From NCBI RefSeq assembly GCF_052857255.1, contig NC_135505.1, positions 48,793,507-48,857,506 of the forward strand: a DNA stretch of 64,000 nucleotides, read 5' to 3'. This document shows positions 12,188 to 21,559 of the stretch, piece by piece. The stretch is from Amblyomma americanum (taxonomy: Eukaryota; Arthropoda; Arachnida; Ixodida; Ixodidae). Position numbers and translations under genes: made by a program. The number at the start of each line of letters is the position of its first letter. Position 1 is the stretch's first letter. The notes beneath the pieces were generated by a model, which was not told where the DNA came from, did no database searches, and saw nothing but the letters and a program-made list of their open reading frames with translations.

Positions 12188-12660
12188 CAGGGCAGCTGCT
12201 ACTCTGTCATCTCTGAGAGCAGCTTCTGCCGCCTCAAAGTCTTCAATAGTGAAGGCTGGCAGCTGAGGGCACTGTGGCGGGAGGGAGCTCACGGGAGGAG
12301 ATGGTGACCGTGTCCTCGGCTCTTGCCGAGCTTGCTCCAGCCGGCTCAGCCTCTGCAGGATTTCCCGCTGCTGCTGCCGTATCTCTAGCAGCAGCCGCAG
12401 CACCTTGAGCATTGTCGCTGAAATGAGCAAGGTTTTCAGTGAGGGCAGGCTTTCACAGCAGATGTATATATTTACACCACAAGGATGCAATATGAGCAAT
12501 ATACTGCATTTACACGCTTGCAAGTCGACCTATTGTTTTCAAATTTGAAAATCCAAAATGCGGGTGTTGGCTTGCAATCGAAAATCAGAGCATGGCACCA
12601 TAAATAAAGGGGAGACAAACTAGTATCGGGGATGATGCGGTAATTGAAATTTTATGTTTG

Positions 12661-12847
12661 GTCCACAGCTCTGCCCAGAATTTTCTGCATAGTTCTTGAG
12701 AACGATTTTTCGCTTTCCTTTTTACTTTTAGCTGTATGCTCAGCACTCTTGGGAGTGTTGATAGTTGATGAAAGGGGCACTGTTCCAATTGCAATGGAAC
12801 TGCCACTCAGAACAGCAACGCTTGCAGGGAGTGCCGGTACCTGATGA
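12661..12847 (-). other. possible extra exon of the DUF4806 gene
   Basis: A frame opens right after an acceptor-like ATCAG at 12848 and reads VPALPASVAVLSGSSIAIG followed by a Lys/Ser-rich part to 12655. Position, strand and the low-complexity Ser/Lys content would suit the linker between the N-terminal exon (14820-15034) and the coiled-coil exon (12417-12188). I could not find a good donor, so this is only a candidate. Confidence 0.25.
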
Positions 12848-13075
12848 AAAACTAAAAACAGCGCCATAACGACAGACGAGAAGATGGGCGAGCGCTGTTT
12901 TTGGTTCTTCAATGATGCACCAGCTCACTCTGTTGTTGGTTCTTCTGCAGCTGACAAAAGAGCCGATGTCACGCACAGTTTCTCTGTGGCTTTTTGATGC
13001 ATGTAATGTCTCCTGGCCACATATTTTACCAGTTTGTAATGCGGCGCTTCATCAATTGTGCTCAGGGCCAAGTAA

Positions 13076-13190
13076 TGGCACGTTCACACTTGGACATTCG
13101 GCGGCGAGAACAAGCGGAATCCGCTGCCGTGGCAGCGGATTCCGCCGAAATACCCATCGGTAAGCCTGATCGGTGCACACTGCCACTCTT
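13076..13190. mobile_element. truncated end of the Harbinger-type MITE family
   Basis: TGGCACGTTCACACTTGGACA follows a TAA at 13073-13075 and matches the right end of the 477-1171 MITE read in reverse, for about 115 bp. The match includes the inner palindrome around CGGAATCCGCTGCCG. After about 13190 the similarity stops and no second end is seen. Confidence 0.65.
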
Positions 13191-13387
13191 GAAGGCCTTC
13201 GAAATCACCACCCAGTTCCGTGCTGCTTCACTGTCTCAATACATTATACATGGCCCGCATGTCGCATTCAGTGCCCATCGGTTGCCAGGCGGCCATGCTG
13301 TGCTGAACCACTGCCAGACTGCCTCTAGCTTACCGCTGCCTCTGTTTGCTCACACAGAGTTGATTCGCGTCCATCCGCAGCTTCACT

Positions 13388-13740
13388 ATGGTTTTGTGCA
13401 TTATCCTCAGTGGCTCCAATCATAGCGACAAGTACAGGCACAAGAAGAAGCAGACTAACATGAACTTAGCGCAAGAACTCCAAGATCCCAGAGCACAAAC
13501 AGCTGCAGGTTGTGGCTGGCTCGGACTAAGCAAGACAATTTGGACCCCAAGAGCCTCAATTTACAAGAGTACAGAGTGCACTTTGTGACAGATAAGAGGT
13601 TTGGGTCGTGAACTTAATGTCTGCAAAGCTATGGTGAGCAAGGACTACACCCTGAAGAAGCGAATGTTTTTGTTTCGAGTGAGGCCATCTGACTTGTTTG
13701 ACAACCCAAACACAGACTGGGCCCTGCGTCATTGCATATA
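13388..13740 (+). pseudogene. THAP-type zinc-finger relic
   Basis: From the ATG at 13388 the order of segments suits a THAP DNA-binding domain: MVLCIILSGSNHSDK at the start (the usual second zinc ligand is not seen), then in shifting frames RTKQDNLDPKSLN, YRVCTLHF-like and DYTLKKRMFLF, and then DNPNTDWA after the domain end. THAP domains are C2CH zinc fingers found in P-element-type transposases and in host transcription regulators. Frameshifts around 13560-13610 make it non-functional. It lies inside the DUF4806 gene on the opposite strand. The call rests on the order of weak motifs. Confidence 0.42.
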
Positions 13741-13989
13741 CCTTGGCTACAGCACTAGGCAAAGTGGTTCAGATCACCACGGCCACAGTCAGCAACAACG
13801 GCAGAAAGGACAGCGTGCTGAGGCCGAGCTTTAGGTATCGTAGACTCGTTGCAGACAGGATCCTCGACCAGCAGCTCGTGAAATATTTTTGTACCCCCAA
13901 TGATTTGAGGTTTGCATTCTTTCTAATGTCACAAAGCTTGAAGAGTAAACTAGATAGTTCACGATCCCTGTGGGTCATTTCAGACCACA

Positions 13990-14153
13990 TCAACATCTAT
14001 CATTGCATCGTAACCCGGCCACGCTATGTATGCATTCATATTGTCGCACATTTCCACCTTTTTTGTGCAGCGCACATGCACCGATCCAGCAAGTTCAAAG
14101 TAATAGCCTGCATTGAATAGCCGATTCCCCTGTGGAGGCAGCATCACGCCTGA
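13990..14153 (-). other. unassigned exon-like frame
   Basis: A frame begins directly after a good acceptor (CTTATCTTTTCAG, ending at about 14152) and reads GVMLPPQGNRLFNAGYYFEL and MNAYIAWPGYDAMID before a stop. It has the look of real coding sequence but I do not recognise the family. It overlaps, on the other strand, DNA just downstream of the THAP-like relic. Confidence 0.3.
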
Positions 14154-14649
14154 AAAGATAAGGAAATAATCCAAAGCATCTAAGGAGCAGTCAGGCCACG
14201 CAAGGCGGACGGTCTGGGATTGAGTGGTTTGGCGGCATGGCCGCCAGCGCTTGATAGGAGCAGAAGTCACGTCACGAGCAAGCCATGTATTGACTCAATT
14301 GCTGCTGCAGCTAACTGTGCAGCAACTAGTGTTCATCTCCTGAGTCGTAGACAATTGGTTTGAAAGTCATTGAAATTCTCATGTGATAGAGATATCTTTT
14401 CAATCACGAGCGATAAACTTGGACAAGAACAAAGCACAGTCAGTCCTAAATGTTTTCAAACCTGTAGAGTCCAGTGACCTGGAAACTGGATATCACCATA
14501 AAACAAGGCATTGCAGTGTTTGAGATCACATGCAAATTTGAACTGGCAATCGCATTTGATGCAGATGAAGCAATGACATCAGCTCACAAATTCATGTGCG
14601 CATCATTCATTAGCCTCCCAGTTTTGAAAAGATTAGTCACTTGACAGGC

Positions 14650-14768
14650 TAGCAAAAGGCGCCCGTGTGCTGTGAAGTGTTGGTGCACGTTAAAGACGGT
14701 TAAAAAATCCGGGGCCATCCAATACAGCGCCCGTCACAGCCCATGCGTCGCTTCGGGATGCTAGACAC
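14650..14768 (+). repeat. second SINE family, degraded 3' piece
   Basis: GGCGCCCGTGTGCTGTG, GTGCACGTTAAAGA and CGCTTCGGGATG occur in the same order as in the better copy at 21086-21243. The piece is diverged and lacks a tRNA-like head. Confidence 0.5.
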
Positions 14769-14819
14769 CACAATTCACAATTGCACACATAGCATTATCC
14801 CGGCAATAAAACCACTTAC

Positions 14820-15034
14820 GGCATGTTGTGACGACCGCGATTGGGCAGCGGAACCACTCGCACCCTGGGGCTGATGGGTCCGCCTCCTCTCGAGCGAGGC
14901 GGATTACCTCCGCGGCTCGCTTCTTCGGCCAGTGGCAATGCTGCCAATCATGAGACAGCCACCCGACAGGGATGACAGCCAAGCTGTCGTCCTCCATCGG
15001 GAACTTAACTACCGCAAACGGTTTTGGTGGCATG
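14820..15034 (-). pseudogene. N-terminal exon of the DUF4806 gene
   Basis: The exon starts after CTCCTTGCAG with the ATG at 15033 and ends at a GTAAGT donor (14819). It encodes MPPKPFAVVKFPMEDDSLAV, then VGWLSHDWQHCHWPKKRAAE and an acidic/Arg-rich part. DUF4806 proteins usually begin with just such a short beta-rich module ending in a C-WP motif. Distance, strand and order fit the core exons at 12417-9531, although the exon(s) joining phase 1 here to the core were not identified. The exon itself is undamaged; I classify it with the broken gene downstream. Confidence 0.55.
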
Positions 15035-15039
15035 CTGCA

Positions 15040-15486
15040 AGGAGTAAAGCGATGCAAACAAAGATTAGTGCGCAAACAATGATTTTTCACAAGCTCGCTC
15101 ACCCTATTCTCATGTTCCTCTCGCACGAAGGTCTCGCGACACATCTCAGAAGCAATACAACGCAGCGTTAAGAAAATAAGTGCATGAAAAAGGCATACAA
15201 TTGAAGGTGCATATGTCGTCGGTCCGAACCCATGTGGGAAGCTAGCCTCCCACATGACTATAAAATAGTACAATTACAGAACAGGGCAACAAATGACACC
15301 TCTCCCCTTATTGCTACTCATGACAGTAGGCTCATGAGGAAACAAAAAAAAACGGCCGTGGCTTAGCTTGGTTAAGCCTGGTGATTGCGAAGCAATAGTG
15401 TGTTATTCTCGGATCAGCTGGTAGTATGGCTGGTGGTAGTCTTGGGTTATGCTAGTGTTACGGCTTACAGTGAATCATCTAAGAGG
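15040..15486. other. no gene seen
   Basis: This stretch contains an A-rich run near 15340 and no recognisable coding motif except the possible frame-shifted tail of the virus-like gene just to its right (about 15440-15490, minus strand). Confidence 0.35.
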
Positions 15487-16466
15487 AAGTTATCCTTCGA
15501 ATCCGTGTATGCCGACAAACATTTCCCTCATCAGCGTGCCCATTACAAAATCTTCCAGTATCGATTGGCCGACGGTGCGATAACACTCCATTTTCTCCGC
15601 ATCGTAAGATATGCCCACTCGGTGCTTGCAGTAGCGTTCGTTAATGTACGGTAGCGTTACGCCGTAATAAATGTTGGGGTTATTGTCCCCGTCCAAAATG
15701 CGATACAGTTTGTTGTACGTCTCCTCGTCGTCTTCACGATGCATTAGCGGTAGCTTGTATGTTTCGGCCACGTTGTAGATGGCCAAGTTGTCTGCATAAC
15801 ACCCCCGTCGTTCGTCGGTCATCTTAAGTTTGCCCCACTTGTGCATCTGCGTGTCCGGCGTGTCGCTGGTTGCCCCGGGGTCCGGCAGTAGACCCATCTT
15901 GCGTCTTACAATGTCGTTCTTGTAGCGCGGTACGCGCTATAGAGACCTATAGAGGCCTATAGAGACCTCGTCCAGGTAGCAAAACGCGTTTTTATTGTTT
16001 TTGTTGAACATGGTGTGAGTAGACCGCTTTATGGGGTTTGGCAGCATCTTTGACGGACCGCCGAGACGACGGTATGGCTCCAACGGCGTGCACGACGTGG
16101 CTTCACATCCACTTTTTGTGAACACGAATCGACCGTTGCTACACGTCAAACCGTCCGGGCATGGGTAATCCACTGGAAGGGGTTCCCACGTTACGGCGTC
16201 GTCGCCGAAAAACTTAGTCATCGATTCCCTTGGCGCGCCAATGTTCGAGCAACTTCTGATAGGCGTACTTATTGATGTAGTAGTAATCGAGCATCATGGG
16301 CCCTGGGTCTGTCATCACGTATTAGTAGAGTTGTGCGATTATCTTTAGAACGTCAACTACCACACGCGTTTTTAGCTGAATTTCATCTTGGGAATGGCAC
16401 CCGATGCCCAACGCTGGAGTTTTTACCAAGTCGTAGTAAAGAATGACGACACACACGTGTTACTTT
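15487..16466 (-). pseudogene. endogenous virus-like gene resembling a per os infectivity factor
   Basis: Reading leftwards from about 16466 there is coding sequence in one main frame, with stops at about 16333 and 15937 and a one-base-type frame change at about 16215. Visible segments include TPALGIGCHSQDEIQLKT, DAVTWEPLPVDYPCPDGLTC, CYADNLAIYNVAETY and VTLPYINERYC. The spacing of cysteines and aromatic residues resembles PIF proteins (most like PIF-1), which sit on the envelope of baculoviruses, nudiviruses and related large DNA viruses and mediate oral infection. It is not intact: three lesions, one of them in a 3 x 10-bp tandem duplication. No neighbouring viral gene is certain. The family name is from motif memory and needs a profile search. 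Confidence 0.5.
15937..15966 (-). repeat. 3 x 10-bp tandem duplication inside the virus-like gene
   Basis: Three units CTATAGAGAC, CTATAGAGGC and CTATAGAGAC lie head to tail. On the minus strand the last unit supplies the TAG stop that splits the virus-like reading frame; coding potential resumes in the same frame after it, as expected for a 30-bp insertion. Confidence 0.75.
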
Positions 16467-16469
16467 GTT

Positions 16470-18362
16470 TCATCTTTTATTTAAACCTATAAGTACGCTT
16501 TGGTGATCTGTGAAGTAATGACTTTTGGTTTGTGCATCACTTATTACATATTTGTCAGAATGTCTGTACATGGTTAAATCTAAACTGCTTCCCCACTGAG
16601 TTGTAGACTGGCTGTAGTGGGCATAGGTCAAGGGAATATCTGGTGTCGAGGGCTTCGATGAACGATAGGTTTCTTGTAGGATCTTTGTTGAAGTCTCCTG
16701 TACAGACGAGCATTCTTCTGTCAGTTCGTTCCGGTAGACCATTGGCCAAGATGTTAAGAGCAGCATCATTTCCTGTTTGTGGTGAGATGTAAACACCAAC
16801 CACAAGTAAGTCCAAGGCAGAAATTGCTATACACAGTGCTTCTCCTTGTTCCGTCGGTACTGGAGGCATCACAACGGTAGCTTGCAGAAGTTGTCTTACA
16901 TATATAGCTACTCCTGCATTTCTAGTCTGGTCAACACGTCTGGCTGCACCCACTAAGTTGAAACCACGCATATCCAAAGGACACTCACCTGGGTAATATC
17001 CAGTTTCAGTAAAGACTAAGACATGAGCGGACATAAGCAATGAGTTCATGGCTATTTCCTGTTTATGAGCATCGAGTGATCTAACGTTCAGTGTGGCCAA
17101 TGTAATCGTGCTGTTCGCCACCAACTGCTCACATCGATTAAATGCAGTGTCTAGCCTATGTCTCTCTAAATGCTCAAACTCCGCTTTGAGGAACCTGTCT
17201 GCATTAGGTCCTCTGTGTGTAAACTTATGGCATCCTTCCTTGTTGGTAAGATACAGCCCTTTTAGACTTGTAGCCCTACTCAGGGCTACATAGACAAGTT
17301 TCTGTGGATGGTTTGATGTGTACTCATACACGACAGCATCGAAGGTTCCTCTTTGAGACTTGTGTATGGTCATGGCGCTGGCAGGTATCAAAGGAAACTG
17401 TGTCCGCTTAACTGACATGTGCTTTACTAATTTTCCCTTCAGTTTAAACTGCATGGACACCAAATCTACGGGTATCCAGCTGTTTATATGACGACCGTAC
17501 CTGCGCTGTGCAAGCTTTGCCTTAGCTATGAGGCCAACTCCAGGTGGACAACGTAGCCAAATTCTGCACGGTTCTTCCTGTGCATCATATTCAATCAGCT
17601 TGAGTGTCCCTACCATACCATTCACTAATCCGTCTGTAATATCTAAATTTCGTATCAACATGTACAGTTTCTCCACACACAAGACGACTAGTGAAGGCAA
17701 GTAGCCCGTCTCAACTCGACTAAAGGTTTCCAATGATCGTTTAGCCAAATCTTTCTCCTCTTGTGACCTGTGGCCAATTACCAAGTCTCTCGCTAGATGT
17801 TGTACTTTGTTTCGACTTGCACGGGCAACCTTTTCATTATATGCATCCACTTCGCTGTTGCTGTAGTACAGACAAACTGCGTCGGAACACTGCGCTGCAT
17901 TATCCTCCGGGTCTATAAATCTAGATTCCAGTAGCTTAACTTCAAAGTCCTCCAACACTTCGCCATCACCAATCTTGGTTAAGAGAGTTGAGAAGACTGC
18001 GTCGCTTTGGCGGACAACTTGGGTTAGGGGGAAGTATTCCAGGTGACGCCACGGTAGAACATCTGTGTTATACAGGGCTCTACACGACTTTGGCAGCTTG
18101 TACACCTCGGATGCTCCAACGGGTGGCAGCTGCCTCATGTCTCCACGTAGAATGATATCGAAGCCCCCAAAGGGTTCCAACATCCTGTCCGGCCTTATTT
18201 CACGAAGTCGCCGGTCCACTTGTCGAAGCAGGTCCGAAGATAACATGCTGACCTCGTCGATAATGATACATCTCACTCCTCTGAACAGGGTTCGAAATGT
18301 GTTCAGATCCGAGGCAGAAAGGCCCTTGTCTTCACGGCCATTCCATTTTTCGTGCTGTTTTT
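16470..18362 (-). pseudogene. Helentron helicase-endonuclease ORF, 5' truncated
   Basis: From about 18362 a long frame encodes the back half of a PIF1-type DNA helicase. It has Walker B (IIIDEVSML), GDMRQLPPVG, AMTIHKSQRGTFDA and YVALSRATSLKGLYL. It is fused to an apurinic-type endonuclease with ATLNVRSLD, VLVFTETGYY, CTGDFNKDP and, after a frameshift near 16570-16600, WGSSLDLTMYR and TDHQSVLIGL. Helicase plus C-terminal endonuclease is the layout of Helentrons, a rolling-circle transposon branch. The Rep/HUH nickase, Walker A and N-terminus are missing to the right, where a foldback-repeat fragment begins. The stop at 16470 lies only a few bases from the virus-like gene. Confidence 0.8.
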
Positions 18363-18370
18363 AAGCCTTG

Positions 18371-18400
18371 AATGATGAACCAACTGACCCAGCAATCCTT
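18371..18400. repeat. fragment related to the foldback element at 20455
   Basis: ATGATGAACCAACTGACCCA at the truncated end of the Helentron ORF matches ATGATGAACCAACTAACGCG, the tail of the foldback element at 20561. It probably marks the insertion that removed the Helentron front half. Confidence 0.45.
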
Positions 18401-18643
18401 CCTTTGGAACCATTGGACAGACTGCATTAATGGCAATGGGGAGCGGAAATGTCACTTGAGTCTTCAAATTGCAGCGCATTGTCGTGCCGCAGTTCGCACC
18501 TCACCCCTTCCATGTACTTCTGTTCAACACAACCTCATCAGCTCGGTTTACCCTTGGTCAACCATGCCCCACATGCTTGCAGATTTTTAACTTATTGCTT
18601 GTTATTGACTTTGATCAGCTTGGTATACTGTCTTGTTCAGCTG

Positions 18644-18985
18644 TTCATTCATTTATTTATTTGTACATGCTGCGAGCCACGACTTTGGCCCAAGCAGGAG
18701 GGCACACAATTATAAAAGCCATAAAACCATTAGCCGAAACAGCCACAAGTCATTTAAAGGACATAAAATCCTATATTCATCACAACACCAACACTAGGAG
18801 CTGTACAAAAATTCTCCAGCTCCTTCACAAAATATTTCGAGTCACATAAACCTAAAGGAAGGCGATTGCACTCCGCAACAGTATTCAGGAAAAAACTGAA
18901 CTGAACCCATTGGTTCATGTGAACGTTAGGGCTAGGTAATGCTGATGTACATGTTTGGATCTTCATATATCTATTTACTTATGTT
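18644..18985 (-). repeat. (TGAA)n-ended repeat, possibly an L2-like LINE 3' end
   Basis: The left end is a TTCATTCATTTATTTATTT run, which on the minus strand is a (TGAA)-like tail, followed by about 300 bp of non-coding sequence. A similar tail begins the repeat at 63546. Such tails are typical of L2/CR1-group LINE 3' ends; no coding part remains, so the class is inferred. Confidence 0.35.
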
Positions 18986-19146
18986 CAAGAAAAAAATTTG
19001 AACCGCTGCCTTCTTTCCAGTTTGGCCATCATAAGTTACTGTTTTTGTAATATAATGTGGAAGCAGATGATTGCATTACATTAGGACACATTTAACCTCT
19101 TTTCTGACATGATAAAATGTTGTCTTGTATGTTTCATCATGTGCAG

Positions 19147-19660
19147 CTGCCAGTTGTCAATGAGGCACCAGACGGCTCGGAAGTGCTCCTGTCATGGGAG
19201 GACAGCCTGCCTGAAGGAAGCAGAAGAGACGACCTCTCACAACTTGCGGCCAGCTCCCCCATTTGCAGTGCCAGTGCTGCAGTACCTGTACTGCATAGCA
19301 TAGGCAACAGCAACGGGGACACAAGGAGAGCCAGTGCTGGCGTAAGCAGCAGTGCCACAGCAGGGGCAAGCAGCAGTGCCGGTGCTGGCACAAGCGCCAA
19401 AAGAAGGGCACCCCAAAAGAGCCGCCACAAGCAACAAGGATCTGCTATAAAGCAGCTAGTTGCCGTCCATAAAGGAGAAAGCGAGGCAGCAGCAAAGGCC
19501 AACCGCAAGGCACACAAAATGCGCAAGAAAAATGGCGCGCCTCCAGAAGGAAGCGAATGCCATAAATGCAAGCATGGTGCAACTGCTTACAAAATTTCTA
19601 GACCACAAAGAAAATAATGACTCGCTCAATAAAGAGTGATCAAAGCAGCTGGAAGTTATT
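19147..19660 (+). pseudogene. C-terminal exon of a Myb/SANT-like DNA-binding gene
   Basis: After an acceptor (CATCATGTGCAG) the frame reads LPVVNEAPDGSEVLLSWED, a long Ala/Ser/Gly-rich linker and a Lys/Arg-rich segment. After a one-base shift in the A-run at about 19525-19535 it continues MARLQKEANAINASMVQLLT, a coiled coil, up to a stop at about 19657. Acidic start, low-complexity linker and C-terminal coiled coil is the usual tail of Myb/SANT-like proteins, which often accompany Harbinger transposases; two Harbinger relics follow. The DNA-binding exon itself was not found. Confidence 0.35.
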
Positions 19661-20440
19661 TGATATTACAGCATGTGATAAGATGAAATATCTTTTACTA
19701 CTGAAAGTTTTGTATTGTTTTAAACAGTGAATTGTATTGTGCGGGCTGGCTACCGTAGTAGCTTGCAGTATTAGCCCATGCATACATTGCAGGGGTACAC
19801 AAGTGCAATAATCAAACAAGTTTGTTGCAATTACATTGCTGCTGCTCTCGCAGTAACACTCCACTTGCTTCTCCACTCAGAACCAATGGCTGTTGCATGT
19901 TCACCAGGAACTGTTTGCTACAAGGCTGATATTTTTCTTGCAACATAACTGGTATTTTATTGGGGGGAGGGGTGCAAGGTATAGAACAGTGTGAAATTTT
20001 GACAACAGCAAAATAGTAATGACATGAAATTGTTCACAGAAAGTGTGGTTTGGTTTAACGAGTTGAGATGGGAATGTAATGAAATTTATCACACTAAGTC
20101 TTTCAAAGCTCTCACCATTGTGTCACATTTACGTCACATTTTTGTGTTTGCTTTGTGTGTGGATGATGTGTGCAAAAATATGAAGCTTCCACCTGTGACC
20201 GACATGATTTCGTTACCTTCATGAGCAAAAGGAAAAAATTTCTCGCAACTATTGCTTAATCTTCAACTAGATATAAAATGTTCACTCTAATATGATTGTA
20301 AGTACCAACAGCTTTTCTGGTCAGAGGTATCCGCTTCCATTGGGCTAGCATCAGGTGCATGCAACAGCCTAGCGAAAAAATATGGTGATACCCAGGCGGC
20401 CCTTATTGGAAAGGTCTATATAGTGAATGCATTTCATTCA
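19661..20440. other. no gene seen
   Basis: AT-rich DNA with scattered stops. I found no motif or repeat family apart from the flank of the foldback element that follows. Confidence 0.4.
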
Positions 20441-20603
20441 CTACTGCTTTTAGAATAAAGTTGAATGGCACAACGGAACAAACACATGAAGACGCAGAGA
20501 CAGAAATAGCGCCACTGCTGTGTCTTCCTGTGTTTGTTCCTTTGTGCCATTCAACTTTATGATGAACCAACTAACGCGTCAGCAAGTACTACTGCTTTCA
20601 GAA
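20441..20603. mobile_element. short foldback element flanked by a 15-bp direct repeat
   Basis: Arms ATAAAGTTGAATGGCACAAC (20455 onward) and its complement ending at 20560 pair over about 30 bp around a 43-bp loop. A tail, ATGATGAACCAACTAACG, follows the right arm. The unit is bounded by CTACTGCTTTTAGAA (20441-20455) and CTACTGCTTTCAGAA (20589-20603), a 14/15 match that looks like a long target-site duplication. A duplication of that length suggests insertion by LINE machinery rather than by a DNA transposase. Confidence 0.6.
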
Positions 20604-21085
20604 ATAGGAGTGCAAGACTAAAAGCTTGTACTGCTTGACAAGGTACCAACAAGTTGCTGATTGGCAATGTGGCAAGACGATGGCCAGTTATACACGAAAA
20701 TTATAACCAAACAGCAAGTGATAGAATAGCTGCCAATACGCAGACCATGTGACACAAACACAACAAAGAAAAAGGTAGTAAAATGGCAATGAAACAGCAA
20801 CATAAACAGCGGTGCTCAACAAGAATGAATCGTATAAAAATTGAAAGCTCATGCTGGCATTTTAGTATCGTCTATGAGCAAAACTGCTTGAAGAAAGAGA
20901 TTTGATTACAGGAAGTAATGAAATCTTCATTATTAGTTCATTATAGATGGTTGCATGTAGGTGAAGGTTTGTTTGTCATAAGGAGTACTAGTAGTTGGTG
21001 CAAACCACTTCGTTTTGTAATTTAGCCAGAGCCAATAACAGTAGCTATATAATGCGACTGTTTTCTGAAAGCCTGGCCCCTACGG
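20604..21085. other. no gene seen
   Basis: AT-rich sequence between the foldback element and a SINE piece, with no recognised content. Confidence 0.4.
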
Positions 21086-21243
21086 TAGCTTTTCAATGGA
21101 GGTGTAAAGCAAGACTCGTGTACTGTGCAATGTCAGTGCATGTTAATGAACCCCATGTGGTCGAAAATTCTGCAGCCCTTCACTACGGCATCACTCATAG
21201 CCCAAGCCGCTTTGGAACGTTAAACTCCATAAGCCAACCCTAT
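21086..21243 (+). repeat. second SINE family, 3' part
   Basis: TTTTCAATGGAGGTGTAAAG, CGTGTACTGTGCAATGTCAG, a GTTAATGAACCCCATGTGGTC block, CCCTTCACTACGGCATC and the terminal GTTAAACTCCATAAGCCAA follow in order. The central words are shared in part with the 42885-43203 SINE, so the two families share a core. The head is missing; a head with this body is seen at 38120-38262. Confidence 0.65.
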
Positions 21244-21559
21244 TTTATGAAGAACATGTAGGTTACGAAAATTACACTAGTTGTAACCCTCATAACCTTC
21301 ACCCCAGTAGGGAGTATGCTTCATGTGCGTGCAAAGGTAGCCATTTAAGGTGAGCCCAACCCAGTGTCTGCTCCTTCAATAATGTGTGTGTAGCTCTGTT
21401 CAGGGCTGTTCCCTCTTGTTAGAGGTGTCCTGAGCTGCTCTTGAGTTTCCCACGGACTGGGTTCTAGCTCAAGGTTGCTTGGCTAGGGCGTCCCGATGGC
21501 CACACCTGACGTCTCTTCCTGGTTACTTGTGCACACCGGCTGAGGCCGCCTTTCATCAG

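Larger units (their letters stand above)
9531..12417 (-). pseudogene. DUF4806-domain gene, three core exons with two stops
   Basis: Three exons join with correct GT-AG sites and matching phases. Exon 12417-12188 has a leucine/glutamine-rich coiled coil, a Pro-rich linker and LPAFTIEDFEAAEAAL. Exon 10260-10101 has RLGGNNLKEVAANVM and GKRPFVGTKLC. Exon 9613-9531 has DAICERQGVDIL and GRWLPGACD. In order this is the DUF4806 domain, whose function is unknown to me; the family is multicopy in some invertebrates and often lies near transposons. A TAG at about 10174-10176 replaces an expected Gln-like position and a TGA at 9531-9533 an expected Arg-like position; both are explained by C-to-T changes. 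The frame after the TGA stays open, Pro-rich, to 9219. The 1.9-kb first intron holds a SINE. Likely a recent pseudogene. Confidence 0.72.
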
